Position numbers and translations under genes: made by a program
Shown here: positions 34,380 through 46,227 of the stretch, piece after piece
How positions within the stretch are numbered: the stretch's first letter is position 1
Layout of the letters: each line of letters opens with the position of its first letter
Assembly (NCBI GenBank): GCA_000469685.2
Contig: LS997563.1
Location: 30,130,397 to 30,194,396 of the forward strand
Source of the DNA: Haemonchus contortus
Taxonomy: Eukaryota > Nematoda > Chromadorea > Rhabditida > Trichostrongylidae
Length of the DNA stretch: 64,000 bases
Direction of reading: 5' to 3'
Notes under the pieces: model-generated
What the model saw: the letters and a program-made list of their open reading frames with translations, nothing else
Told to the model about the DNA's origin: nothing
The model's database searches: none

Positions 34380-34670
34380 ACGCAATCGATAGAACCCGAA
34401 CGGTGTTGGGTCAGTGAAGGCCATTCGCCCAGCTGTCTTTTGTCCCACACAAATAGCTCCATGATAAAAAGTTTTGTAAGATTCCACTGCTCTTGGGAAG
34501 GATATGGGATTCCTACCCACAGCAGATCCCCAGACATATCGTCCGTCTGGGAGTCGGAAGATGAAAAGCGTGGGATGAACACAAATTCTGCAATCGCCCA
34601 ACGTCTTACCGTAATCCCAGGTGTGAAGTAGTGCTTGAAACAAAGGCCTGGTCATAGACTGAAGGCTTAC
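34380..34670 (-). CDS. Candidate internal exon, product unknown
   Basis: An open minus-strand frame is bounded by an acceptor (AATTGCAG before 34670, with a second TTCAG 12 nt inside at 34658) and a good donor, GTGTAAGA or GTAAGATA near 34380. The protein text is balanced and non-repetitive: LLHTWDYGKTLGDCRIC, TLFIFRLPDGRYVWGSAVG, SYKTFYHGAICVG and DPTPFGFYRL. It may be a 5' exon of the zinc-finger gene or belong to a separate upstream gene. A donor at TTGC would leave phase 1, compatible with an extended exon 1; the GTAAGA donor leaves phase 0. A complementary plus-strand 94-codon frame overlaps but lacks splice support. No domain is recognised. Confidence 0.45.
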
Positions 34671-36233
34671 CTGCAATTAGCTTCCAAGTAATACTTTCAA
34701 TTTCACTATAGAGTTACAGGAAATGAAAGTAGGATTACGGTAGGAATTTGCCTGCGTACTGATTTCTCGCTCCCATGCCCATTATTCCCACTCGTCGCCA
34801 TACTGGTACCAATCGTAAAATAACTCATGTCAATCGCAAGGAATCACTAACATCCCACCGCTTTCGATGCCCCCCGATACTCATTAAGCAATTACGACCA
34901 TAACTACTGTAGGCGAATTGAAGCTACAAGACCGTCAATTAGAACTAGCCCAAAGTAATCAGGATTTCGTGCTACAGTAATTCGAGCTTATCCTTTTCAA
35001 AGTGACCTTAACAACAATCCCATGGTGGGTGCCCAGGAGTTTTTTCATTGCGTCGTATATGTGGAGGGTTTCCTTTAGGTGCTGCCTTTCACATTTCACT
35101 GTGCAGGTTACTGTAGCACAAAATCGCGCAGACTGCGGAATACACTCTATGCCTTGAGAAGCAGGGAGATACAGGGGCAAAGCTTTCATAAAATATCGCA
35201 AAAATGATTTTTGAACGTTCAATTTTTCTGGGTTCATAATTGGGCCTCTCGAACTTTTTCCCGATGTAGCATCCCCTTCCCACGACTACTTTCCCTGGGA
35301 ATGATTTTGTTACGTAGCCAATTTAATGTGTTTTAAATAGACTTACTTTTTAGGATAGGTGGGCATAACAAGGATTAACACACTTGGATAAAAACGAAAA
35401 CATCCATGATCGGTGGGAAGCTCTCGATATCATGCTCTACCACTCCGTTCAATTCCCAGCATTCCCTAAGAAATCATCTAAAAAATCCCGTACTGGGCTC
35501 CCAATTTTGTACTTCCTCGCGCATTTCTACAAACTTCAGGTTAAGCCGATCTCCGCGAGGCTACTGTATCAAACGTTCATACGGTATGGTTTCTTCGTTC
35601 GACCGGGCTAGTAATCGATGATTAGGGAGACGATAAATGTGCCTGCATATCTCACCTTTTTCCTTTATTCCTCTACCTTTCTTGCAAACAATTCTTCTCT
35701 TTCTTATGGAAAATGTTATCGCTGGAAATTTAAAAAAGCTGCATCGTTACCCTCCCCTCCAACAAACTCACCGTCCCTTGCCCACCTTCGTTTTTCAGCT
35801 GCTCTACGGCTTTTTGCTCTCACCCTAATCGACTTAAAAGCTCTGGGCGATCAAAGCTCAGTATCTCGGTGAACTGTCACTCCGATTTCAGTTCAAAATA
35901 GAAAAAATGTCTTAGAATGTCTATAAATGGGACTCGACACTGACGTGGTTGCTCAAGAGACCAAAAATCCTTCCGTTCCCTGTGAAGAAACAGTCGATGA
36001 TTTTGAATTTTTTGTTTACTTTTCACAGCCTCCTGTACCTTCACCCTTTATGCTTCTCCCCAGCAGTTGCTGGTCAGCCTCGTTTTTGATAGCCTCACTT
36101 AATGCCTCCCACACTTTGGTTCGCTCTTCGCTTCCTTCGTTCAGATCGGTAACCTGAACTTCTTCTGAATTCAGAATTTTTCAAGAGAATCTGAGATGCC
36201 GAGCTACTAGTCTTCTTTGCTTGGTCGAATCGA
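34671..36233. other. Unassigned DNA with one doubtful coding-like frame
   Basis: The minus frame at 34959-35237 contains protein-like text (TCTVKCERQHLKETLHIYD) but no convincing splice pair, so it is not called. The rest shows short chance frames only. Confidence 0.35.
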
Positions 36234-36287
36234 AGCGATAAACATCCTACTCCAATCAACAAGTTGCCTAGCAGGATGTTTATCGCT
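36234..36287. repeat. 15-bp perfect inverted repeat
   Basis: AGCGATAAACATCCT at 36234-36248 is exactly reverse-complemented at 36273-36287, with a 24-nt spacer. It is too short to be a transposon pair by itself and no target duplication was noted. Confidence 0.85.
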
Positions 36288-37091
36288 GGAATTTGGGAAA
36301 CCAAATTCAATCGAGCCACGCCACATGGGGGAAGGCGCAGTGTAACAACTACACTAGAAATAAGACTCTCTTCTAAACCCCATCTAAACATAGCTAACTT
36401 TTGTTAGGGGAGCTGTCTCCTATCATCAGTCCAAAGCTCTTCAGATAATGAACACTGTTGGGGGGAGAAGTCATGTTCAATCAGCAGCCTCTACTCCGTT
36501 CTTTCCTCCAACTTGTTTCCGCTCCATTAACTAGACCACTAGCTGTAGAAAAAAAAGAGATCGATCCCCTGAGAAGAAAAACGAAAACTTGCCATCAACA
36601 AAAGCAAAACATACTGCTACTTTGGCCCATGGGGCTCTGGAATCGGGTTACACCAATACGGAAGCCCCAGTTAACCTCATAGGAGCAGCCCATACCAGTC
36701 GAGGCCCGCCTACCACACTGCACGTTTAAGCAAACAAACCAGCTTTAACAAACTCCCATATATCGTAGGAAAGTGCACGCTTTGTTCAGCGGTTTTGTGA
36801 CCCTGAAGTTCCCCTAAAAGGAAATTTCAACATCGAACATAGCTGTGTAAGCTGTGTACAAAGCCTGGAACCAAAAAACTGTCCACTACGTGCGAAACGG
36901 GAAGTTACGCTTATTTCCCTGTGATTACATAAATCACCAAGAAAAATCAAAATTCCCTTTCTCTCCAGAAGCATGGAGACAAGATAAAGGGAATTTCTGT
37001 TGTTCAAATGTCATCTGACGGGAGAGACGTGGGGAAAAAGGGCGGAGAAGAAGAAAGGTCAGTTTCGTGGTTGTAAACGTCGGCGCAAGCT

Positions 37092-37571
37092 TTGACGTAC
37101 CGAATTCTCCTTCGAGTTAACATCTTGCCGAAAGCGAACCCACCAGACGTCCATAACCTCAGTGAAAGTAGTAAAACGATATCTGAAATGGTTCTGGTCG
37201 GGCACATGGAATGGGTGCAGCCCTTTCCAAATTTCATGCCAATTGGGAACAGGAAGGGGGGAAAGCAGAGCAGAATTGGGAAGCTGCGGTTAGTCGGACG
37301 GAGAACCCATTTAGATCCCTCTAATCGGGTTGAGCAGTCCATCAAAGATGTCGATACAATTATCGATATAATCAATCAATTATTTCCGCTCTACATGGAG
37401 ATCGAGGAAAACTGGGGGTTGCTTGGGGAAATTCATGTTATTGCTATTCATGAAATGCTTTGCTATTCAACGAGCATTTCTCGCCATGGTCCAAAAAACA
37501 TTCCCTTCAAGCAATTCGAGGGTGAGGTTTACAAAGAAAATTTGGGAGACGAAGTTTCCTATAAACAGTAA
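37092..37571 (+). CDS. Hypothetical ORF, 159 codons, doubtful
   Basis: This frame is open over 480 nt with mixed, non-low-complexity composition, unlike most chance frames in the window. The central part alternates hydrophobic and acidic residues in a helix-like way (DTIIDIINQLFPLYMEIEEN). A minus-strand frame (37004-37375) overlaps it, and no poly-pyrimidine acceptor or strong donor delimits it. It could be a chance frame, a relic of a mobile-element protein, or one exon. Confidence 0.2.
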   Translation: MTYRILLRVNILPKANPPDVHNLSESSKTISEMVLVGHMEWVQPFPNFMPIGNRKGGKQSRIGKLRLVGRRTHLDPSNRVEQSIKDVDTIIDIINQLFPLYMEIEENWGLLGEIHVIAIHEMLCYSTSISRHGPKNIPFKQFEGEVYKENLGDEVSYKQ

Positions 37572-38241
37572 ACAAGCAAACAAGACAGACAGCGCTTGAA
37601 CGTCAGATGAGAGATTTAATCAGCTGTTGCAGTGAAGAGGGGCTAGTGAATTCAGTTACCAAAGTAAGTCATGTTAGTCGATAATGAAGACTGGACCTGC
37701 GCCATCTCTTAAACAGGAAAAGCGGAAATGGACGGACGTCATCGAAAAAAACAGTGAAGGTCGGCCGGCAGCTCAACAGGAAGAACAAAATTCACGTCCT
37801 CAAGGTGCCCATTGTCCCCAGAGAAAGCGAGTTTCCCCGCAGCGGGTGGAAAACTTGACGAGCGAAACGCTTTTACAGCCTAGGAAAACTTTTATGTAGC
37901 TGTCAGGACACATATAAATGAGCGACAAAAGGCCGACGATTGTTCCCACAGAACAAGCGAAATCCAAGGAATTCAGTTCAGCATAGCAATCAAAAGGCTA
38001 AAGATAGGACAGATAAGAGGCGATACAGAGAGTACAAGCTTCCATAGATGCACTTTTCTGGCCTATGGAGGTCTGCGGTAGGAAAATGTGTCGATGTCAT
38101 GGGGAGCGAATCAATGGCATTGTGATGGGCGTAAAAGTGGCTCTTCCCGTACAGCCAGCAATAGAGGAGACAAACCCCGTTGGACCACACCCCCACCACC
38201 CGCGTTGACGGCGGCGGCGATCTGATCGTCAGAGACCATCA

Positions 38242-38721
38242 TTGAAAGCACTGCGGGAATTGCCGGCTACATCAGAGACAGTATTTGATCCGTTGGGTCA
38301 AGGTGTCCACTGTAGTAAAGGTATCTATTGGTCTGGCGGGATATTACCCCTTTATAGCTGCTTATACGAGCGGACAAACAAAGAGTGCGCATCCATCAAA
38401 AGTACGCCACCCGAGAGTATAAATGAGGGATCATTAGAACTCGAGGGTTCAGGGTTCAAAAATCGGTGGGAGATGGCGGAACGGGTCTTGAGAGTGTCGT
38501 ATTCGCTGTGGGGGAACACAGAAAATCGAGACACTAGCTCGTTCATTCTTTGTTCCTACGACGTGGTTATCCCAGCGAGCCCTTATGACACAATGACAAA
38601 TGGGCCATGGACCACTAGAAAAATGACTCCCATGACCTTGACTCCTCATGGGTTACCCCAATTAGTGATCCTAGGAACTATATCAAGTGGAGCCTATTCA
38701 ATTCAAAGTTTGCCCTATTAA
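38242..38721 (+). CDS. Hypothetical ORF, 159 codons, doubtful
   Basis: This frame contains GQGVHCSKGIYWSGGILPLY and MTNGPWTTRKMTPMTLTPHG. It lacks recognisable motifs, splice borders and a hydrophobic leader. Two shorter minus-strand frames overlap it. I list it only because of its length. Confidence 0.15.
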   Translation: MKALRELPATSETVFDPLGQGVHCSKGIYWSGGILPLYSCLYERTNKECASIKSTPPESINEGSLELEGSGFKNRWEMAERVLRVSYSLWGNTENRDTSSFILCSYDVVIPASPYDTMTNGPWTTRKMTPMTLTPHGLPQLVILGTISSGAYSIQSLPY

Positions 38722-41700
38722 CCTCCTAGTCATGGAAAGGGCTGGAAGATTACTGTAAAAATTTGTCCGGTCCGTAGAAAACTGACAGTATTCCCTACAT
38801 TTCCCCATTTCTTCTTGTTGGTATATCATTTACAATTTCATACTTCGCTTTTTTCATCGATGAAGACAGTCTGGGTACTTTAGACTTCTACATTTTTTGT
38901 TTTTGTTTACTACATTGTTTTCTTGTTTATGTTATTAAATTTATCACTTCTGAGAATACTCACTTCCTTCCGTATCACCTTACCTGATTTCCCGTTTCCT
39001 AGCCCGATTCACTTAGGAGCTTCTGGGATTGAAGACATAGGGCTTCTGGAGAAGGAGCCCATTTTTTCTTGTTTCATTACCTACCCACTCAAGCTACCCG
39101 TTTACTCATTTGACGCATATTTACATAGGGTAGTAGATTCCTAGTAATAAATAAACAAGTAAATATGATTGGTCCCGTCTTACTGTCTCATTCGTTGACG
39201 TTGACCTGGTCATTAAAGAAGTGCTGGAAGCAACTCCTGAAGACCTCATCGTATGGGAGATAGACTTCCCGCTGTACAATATCAGCTGAGAAATCATGAC
39301 TGGAGAGAATTGCCGATTTTTCTCTCGCCCAATTAGTTTCTAATAAGTGATTCTGACAGATCGAAGGTCAGAGCTCCCATGCATGAACAAGTCTTATGGG
39401 AAAGCGCGACTAAACGATGGAATAGACGGCCGGCGTACAAACTGTGACGGAACATTTGGAAAAGGAAGCGCTGCCAAGAAATGGGCACCCAATCACATGC
39501 TTGGACCGCCCTCTCAGCTGTCAAGGGAGCTTATCAGTTCGATGGGAGTTGTTCTTTGTAGTAAAAGCAATCTACAACAAATGTTAAACGGATCAGTAGT
39601 TCAGTTATTGATCAAGGAAACCGTGTATCCAGTTTGCAAGCTAGCACTGTGTAAAGGCGATCATTGCGAGAACCAGATTCTCAATGAAATGCGATAAATA
39701 CATGAACTCTGATGCCTTCGGGGAAACCGATGGCAGTCTAGGGTCTAGCAAAAAGGGATGTTACTGGCCATGGACCTGGTTTTCTGCGATATCTTTAGGA
39801 GGTGGCTGGGATTTTTTTAGAGGACTGCGCACTATAACGTGGGTTTTGTAGTAAAAGACATTAAATCATAAAAAGCATGAAATTAGATTAATCACTCGGT
39901 CGGCGGCACAGAGGCTATGGATAAGGGACAGTTGTGGGGGTAGGAGCTCCCACAGATACTCTATCTGATCTATCAAAGTTAGCCGGTTATGTAGAAAGTC
40001 CTCAGGAGCCAAGGAGCTCTCTACATACTACTTTAGAGAGTTTCAAAGAGCATATGGAAAGGATTGAGCTTTGAAGAACACTTTGGAAGGATAAGGGTCA
40101 GAAGAGTACTTGAGAGCAACAGATCCCACACACGTCGGATGACTTCAAAGATGAAACTGCTAATAGCAATCAACAGATATTCGAGCTTTAATGAACCCTA
40201 CCGGGAAAAGGATTCCATGAAAAAGCTTCAGAGGAAACATTCTCATAGCTGTGGTCAACGTTGAATTGACCAAGAAAGGAGGCAGAATCAGACTGAGGGC
40301 CAACACGACGCGCTGATGACGAAGACAAAGCGTGGACGTCAGCGGTCCACGGCCTCGATCTAATGGTTCGGATTAGACTCTTTCAAGCCTCTTCGCCATC
40401 GGAAAGTAAAAAAGTGTTACGTGAATAAGCTAGCATTAAATCGAAATGTCAAAGCAATCAACACAATCGGATAAAAGAAACCCAAAAGGATATGATACTA
40501 CGTTAACCTACCCGTAAGCTTTGATTGCTGACTTGGTTAGGTTTGTTTGTTTACCCTCTTTGGGTAGCCCTACTATTTTGTGCTGAATTTACTACTTCTC
40601 ATAGAACGCAGGAGATTTTCTTGGGAAGACTCCGTGATTCAGCCCTATATGGAGAAATATAATTTTCTGGATGTAAAGGGGGAGGAACCCTGAATGAAAG
40701 GAAAGAGAAGGGAGAAAAACTTCCTAATTTTTCCTGATAGTACGAAGTAGAATACCATTAGAGGTGCCCTCAGGCGAGCCTACAGGCAAACAAATAGGTG
40801 AAGAAATAAACAAACAATAAGATAAGTGAAGAGGGAATTGATATGCGTGGTCTTACACATAAAATATCTGATTTTGAACATCTTGAAAGCAAATTTCACA
40901 ACAGCCCTGAAAGGAATCAGTTCCCTATTGGATTCCCTACCACTATTGTGAGCTGTAGGTACTGCCCAAGTAGATGGCACTACTGAAACAACCCGAAGGA
41001 GGACCCCAAACAGAGAAAGAGGCAAGAAACCTTCGCTGTAAACGTCGAATAAGGATTGAATTTCCTCGAAAAAGGAATCATGAGGACATGTGGTTTCGTA
41101 GGGAGAGAATCAAGAGCTTAGGTTAGGAAATAGCAAGTATTGTGGGAATCTCTCAGGAGGAATAGAATTATTAGCGGTCAGAATGAAGTGAGGCATAAGG
41201 GAACGTTTCGAGGACGCGATTTACGGCGGAAGAAACTCGCAGGAGTCGAAAAAACTGACGGCGAACAAGTATATTCATAGCGAACAGAGAGCAAAAAGAG
41301 GATGATTCCAGAATTGCCCCTCCAAGATGGTGCGCAGCTTTGCCGACCTTCCCAGCCCAAGATCTTCATTTGGAATTTACAAGGAAAGATTAGCAGTGCT
41401 TTTCAGAAATGATGGAGAAACCTTAGGACTCTTAAGGGAAGCCTTTCTTCCTTTGGGATAGGGTAAGTTAGCGATGGCGCCACATCGCCACCTCGCACGC
41501 ATCAGTAATTCGCCGTTTCACGAATCGGCACGCACGCCAGCCATTCTTCATGGGACGTCAGACATCTGTTTATTCGACGGAAGACGAGGCCAAAATGAGC
41601 TTCACTCGCTCCCCAGTGGTCTTTAAATACTTAACTGTGGGCGGTGTCCGGGAGGAGTTACTTATCCGAATTATCCGGCAAATTTTTTGCTGATTATCTT

Positions 41701-43733
41701 CATGCACTCTTAGGAGGATTACGTAGAAACAACCACCTTCACAGGAAAATTCCTACGCAATTTAGGGTTTATATGAATTTATGAAGGGGGAATCCCCTAA
41801 GTGCTTTGGTCAAGAAATACAAGATAGCGCGAATTGACGAGGATCTATCCGTTCAGCTTATCAAAAACCCCTGGCCTGGTCATAAAGCTAGAGCCTACGC
41901 GTTCCTAGAGCTGCCAATTAGAATGCACATAATCACTATGAATAAATCGTCATCGAGATGTACTACCTAGAGTGCAACACAACTTGTCAGGGGAAGATAC
42001 GGTAGCCGGGTAACGAGGAAGTAGTAAAAGTGCTTTTCAGCTGAAAGGGAAATGCTAACGCAACATAGATCAGGCAAGTATGAAAACATCTAGATTATAG
42101 CCTCCAATCTGTAGGGCGTAGGTAGATGATTGTAGGCTTGGCAGAGGATCATAGCTTATGGTATCCATAGATCGCCAATCACTTCCGGGTGGACGTCGAG
42201 ATGGCTGAGACATACAGGACCCAATTAGTAGGCTTGAGGGGAATCGGTGAAAACAAGTCTGAATAACAATGCTCATCAGGGTCCTCCCCAGGTTGAGGCT
42301 TTCTCGTCTATGAGAAAACTACTGGAAAGAAAGTAGAATTGAAATCGCTCTGTTGGCAATCTGCCAATGCTCAGCTACGACTTCTTGCCCATTGGCCGTA
42401 GACTATAATATTATAAATCAACCTAAATATAAAATGATTTGACAGGAGTAAAACTCAGAGAGTGTCCTGTACTTCACCGGACTTGGCAAAACTTTTCAAA
42501 CTCGAAAAAGAAAGCCTAAGTTGAACTGGAATGGAAGTGGTGAAACTACCTGTGACGGCTCTAAGTAACAATCAATCTTATGTTTTCTGTTGTTTTAAAT
42601 AAAGTTAAAACTTCATTTTTCAATACTTTAGCACCTCGAGACTTTTCTTGAATCGTTGTATTTTCTTCACAGCACTGAAGAAGTAAGTAAGAAGTAAAAG
42701 TTAAAGAACTCTTGGAAATGGGGTCAAAGTTTTTCAAGTGCCGGAAAGGAGCTTTGAAATCGTCTAGGAATGGCTTTAATAGAATTTGAAGGAAATATAT
42801 TGACAAACCCAAGCTCCCTAGCCCAACAGATTCCTCTAACCGTCCTTTTCCTGTTACTTTTCATTTTGTTACGTCAATCCGTGAAGGTCATTCACTATTA
42901 TTTCGACGATTAGTTAGTTTTTCGCCAAGTTTTTCAAATTGACAATTTGATGAAAGTACTTGCACTTTTCCTGTCAATGACAATTATGATAAAGTACTAA
43001 CAGGAGGAGCAAAAAAGCGGACAACTAACGGAAGGAGAAAGAAAATGGAAAAGCAAAGCTACACGAAGCAAATAGTTATTTAGTCGAACCAGGTGGTGAT
43101 TCGGCTGTTTCCAGCCGACCCTGAGTTTTTCAGGAGAAATTTGTTCCAGGAATTAGGGTAACACGAAGTTTAAGAACTTTCAAACTGGTTCATTGAACGG
43201 CCAATGCCCTAATGTTTGAGGTTTTTCTAGTTCCGAGGTGTTGCGTAAACAGATACTTTGAGGAGGCTGATTACATGGCACACGGCCAAAGAGAAGAAAT
43301 GAACGCTAGAAAAACCGTGGGAAAGGGTTTTACGTGAAAACGGGGACGAAAAATAAGCCAGGAAAATAGCAGCATGGGAATTCCATCGGCATTGATCGGT
43401 TGGCTGACGGCAGTCGGCGTCGTCGGCGTGGTCGTCCCGGCTAGCGGTAGTAATTAGGCGTTCGAAGGGGCGGGGCAGTTGGGCCAGTGCCCATAGAACG
43501 AACAGATGTCCAATAATATGTAAATACGGTATGAGGGTGGATGTGTGAATGAGACATCGAGACCTTTGGATGAGGTAAAACGTAACTATCACTTGGAAAT
43601 CGTCCAGGAAGTATTTTCCCGACGGGTAATCAGGAAAGGTGAGTAGATCTAGTTTTTCAGGAAGTCACTGTGGAAATGGGTGGGCATTTCATGGGTGAGT
43701 GACGTTTTCCATTACGTTACCATGACATTTTTA

Positions 43734-43756
43734 CATCGCCATCGCCATCGCCATCA
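43734..43756 (+). repeat. Short (CATCGC)n microsatellite
   Basis: Three CATCGC units followed by one imperfect CATCAT. It gives the HRHRH peptide in one frame and has no other significance that I can see. Confidence 0.8.
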
Positions 43757-46157
43757 TGTCCATTCCATCGGAATACGTTCCACCACGGCTTTGTGGACTG
43801 TATTGACATCAGAAATGTCGTGTGGTTGTGACAGGCACCATACATGGTCGTACGACAAAGCTGAAGCTTTGGATACCGAACTTTACGTAAGCATAACAAT
43901 ATCGAGCATCGGAGTCGATAGGTTCGATAAAACATCGATGTCGAAGGAGACCCTTAGAAGAGCGTAAATTCATCCCTGGTAACCCAAATTAACACCGTTA
44001 TCGAGAGCCATAAATATACCGAGACGGGGGTAATTAATATGACGAATGTCATCGTCCTTTACCCAGAAGGGTAACCTACTTATGAGAGATATCTGGCCAA
44101 GAAAAAGTTGAACGGATGGGTTTTGAAGCTTGTTAATTTCAGAGCCCTTTTGGTTGTGAAAAATTGTTATCATTGGATTAAACGTTGATTTTTTCAGTTC
44201 CTGAAAATACAGTCATGTAACCCTTTAGAACAGAGCCTGTGGTCCCACTGGCTCACTTGGGAACCCCGAAATCCTGGCTGAAACCCGACATCACGTGATA
44301 TTATTCAGATTTCTCGGGGAGGAGGGGGAATTTCGGTCTAGCTCCTTAGGGGCTACTTATTGGTGGATCAGGCTTTCTTCGAACCACTTCATCTAATCAT
44401 ATTTCCCAATTTGGGCCTAATTCTTTCAGAGCCTGATTCCTTCGCTTGAGGAATTGGTTTTTAGCATCTGTAAAAATATTATCCTTCTGATCCCATTCTT
44501 TTCTGAATACCATCTGATCCTTTCATTTTAGATTCCCGTAAAGAAGATTGACCTTGTAGTGGATTATAAGTTCAATGAAGATTATGCCATGCGTAGGTGC
44601 CTTTCTCGGAAAAGCAAATGTGATTGAAAGTGTCCCACTGGACCGAGTCCACGAGATTGCTTTCCTTGGGAAGCTGATGGAACATTACGTATTCATCGAT
44701 TCTCTCAGTACCAACATTACCAACAACATTATCGATCCAGGGCGTAAGATTTTCGTGAGGTAAACAATCAATACCATTGGGTAAATTTGGAAATAACCAG
44801 TTAATTACATTATTCTAATAGAAAACAGCTCAAAAGAAACGGTAAGTATCTGAAGTAAAAAGTCCAATGCGTTTGGACCACAAAGGCTGGCTATGCCTGA
44901 TCCAAAAGAACGACAGTAATCGGAGCGGTGGCCTCAGCCGAGCAAATATTGACCCGCAAACTACTACGGTAATGTGGATGAACGGCAGATAAGTGAGCTG
45001 GAGCTGCTGGCTGAGCGTAGTAAATCACTTCACCCTAAACAGGATGGCTAGCTAAATGTTGAAGGTAGAACCTCAAGGAAACGGGCGCTCAAGGTGCCCG
45101 TAGGAACGCGACTGAATGGGAAAATCAATTTACTGCGGCCAAGTTCGATGGCAAAAGTACATTGCCTTGAAAACATTGTTAATACTTCATTTTGGAAAAC
45201 CAACGAGAACATCAGATGATGCTGTAAAGCAGATGAAATGGGCAGTTGAAGGGCACTGGCTGAACCTAACGCTTTTTCTTCGTTTTTTTTCGGGACACAA
45301 TGGGGACACCATACGGTGGGAAGAACCGGAAATCAAGGGCACACCGCCCTTTCGGTTGTGGTAAGAAATTGATAACGCTGTCAATGCCACCAAGAGATTA
45401 ACCACAGAGAGAGACAGTGATGAGCAAGTACGGGACGGCATTTAGTTGATCATGTATGTAGGTTCTTCGGGAATTCAAGGGAAAGCCCTTGACTATACTC
45501 GAGAGAACATAAGAGCCATGGAAAGGAGTGGGGCTAATGGTCAATGACAAAAAAGAGGGAAGGTTCATAAAACTCGTAAGAATTAACGGCATAACATCTG
45601 GTTGACCTTCAATTACTCCTTATTCTGCTCCATTGAACTCACTTTCTCAAGCGGCAAACGTTTCAGCCAAAGAGGGAAGCTGAAAGGGTGAGGATGCAAC
45701 GGGCCGTTTTTTCCAAGGGCGCAAAAGCCTTGAAGACAGAGCGGCAGATGTGACTAACCCTGAAATCTGCCATAAATGGCATGCGATTGCTGTCCGAACG
45801 AGACAGACACGATGAGGCGCCAGCTGGTCGACCACGGATAAAGGACCAGCCAAGACACATTGTGCGTATATTATCGCTAGAGGGCCACGAGGTCAACTCA
45901 GTCAGTGCGCCGATGACAGAGTGGTGGGGGGTCTTGATGGTCGTTCACGTTGTAAAGAAGGGACGAGTTCTTTGCGTAGGTATATTCCTCGTCGGAGATC
46001 GACGCATGTCACGGGGGTCCAAAGGTCTTGAAACGGCGGCAATTTATCTGATTCCGTCGGAAATGCCATGAGATCGAGGTTATACGATGGTAATGAATTG
46101 TGGTTTTACATGACCCTTTGTGCTTTCCTTTGTTGTCGCTGAGCTACCGTACAGACG
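43757..46157. other. Unassigned DNA
   Basis: No gene, RNA or repeat recognised; short frames only. Confidence 0.4.
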
Positions 46158-46227
46158 TGACGTCATGATTTAAAAAATTCATGCTCAATGGCTTTCTTGT
46201 GACGTCTAGTCTGCCGTAAAGACGTCA
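46158..46227. promoter_or_regulatory. Cluster of three CRE/ATF-like sites
   Basis: A perfect TGACGTCA (46158-46165) is followed by TGACGTCT (46200-46207) and AGACGTCA (46220-46227). The stretch also shows a loose direct repeat: CCGTACAGACGTGACGTCAT then CCGTAAAGACGTCACAAT. Part of the clustering may thus come from duplication. No gene is called nearby, so the regulatory role is speculative. Confidence 0.3.

Larger units (their letters stand above)
36288..43733. other. Unassigned DNA, 7.4 kb
   Basis: Two plus-strand frames of 159 codons (37092-37571 and 38242-38721) are the longest here. Neither shows a domain, signal peptide, repeat or convincing splice sites, though single long exons cannot be excluded. 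The first contains PIGNRKGGKQSRIGKLRLVG and VDTIIDIINQLFPLYMEIEE. No RNA gene or mobile element is recognised. Confidence 0.35.

Noticed and set aside
34959..35237. Minus-strand frame with CTVKCERQHLKETLHIYD
   Set aside because: Coding-like text, but no acceptable acceptor and donor pair could be found and no family is recognised.
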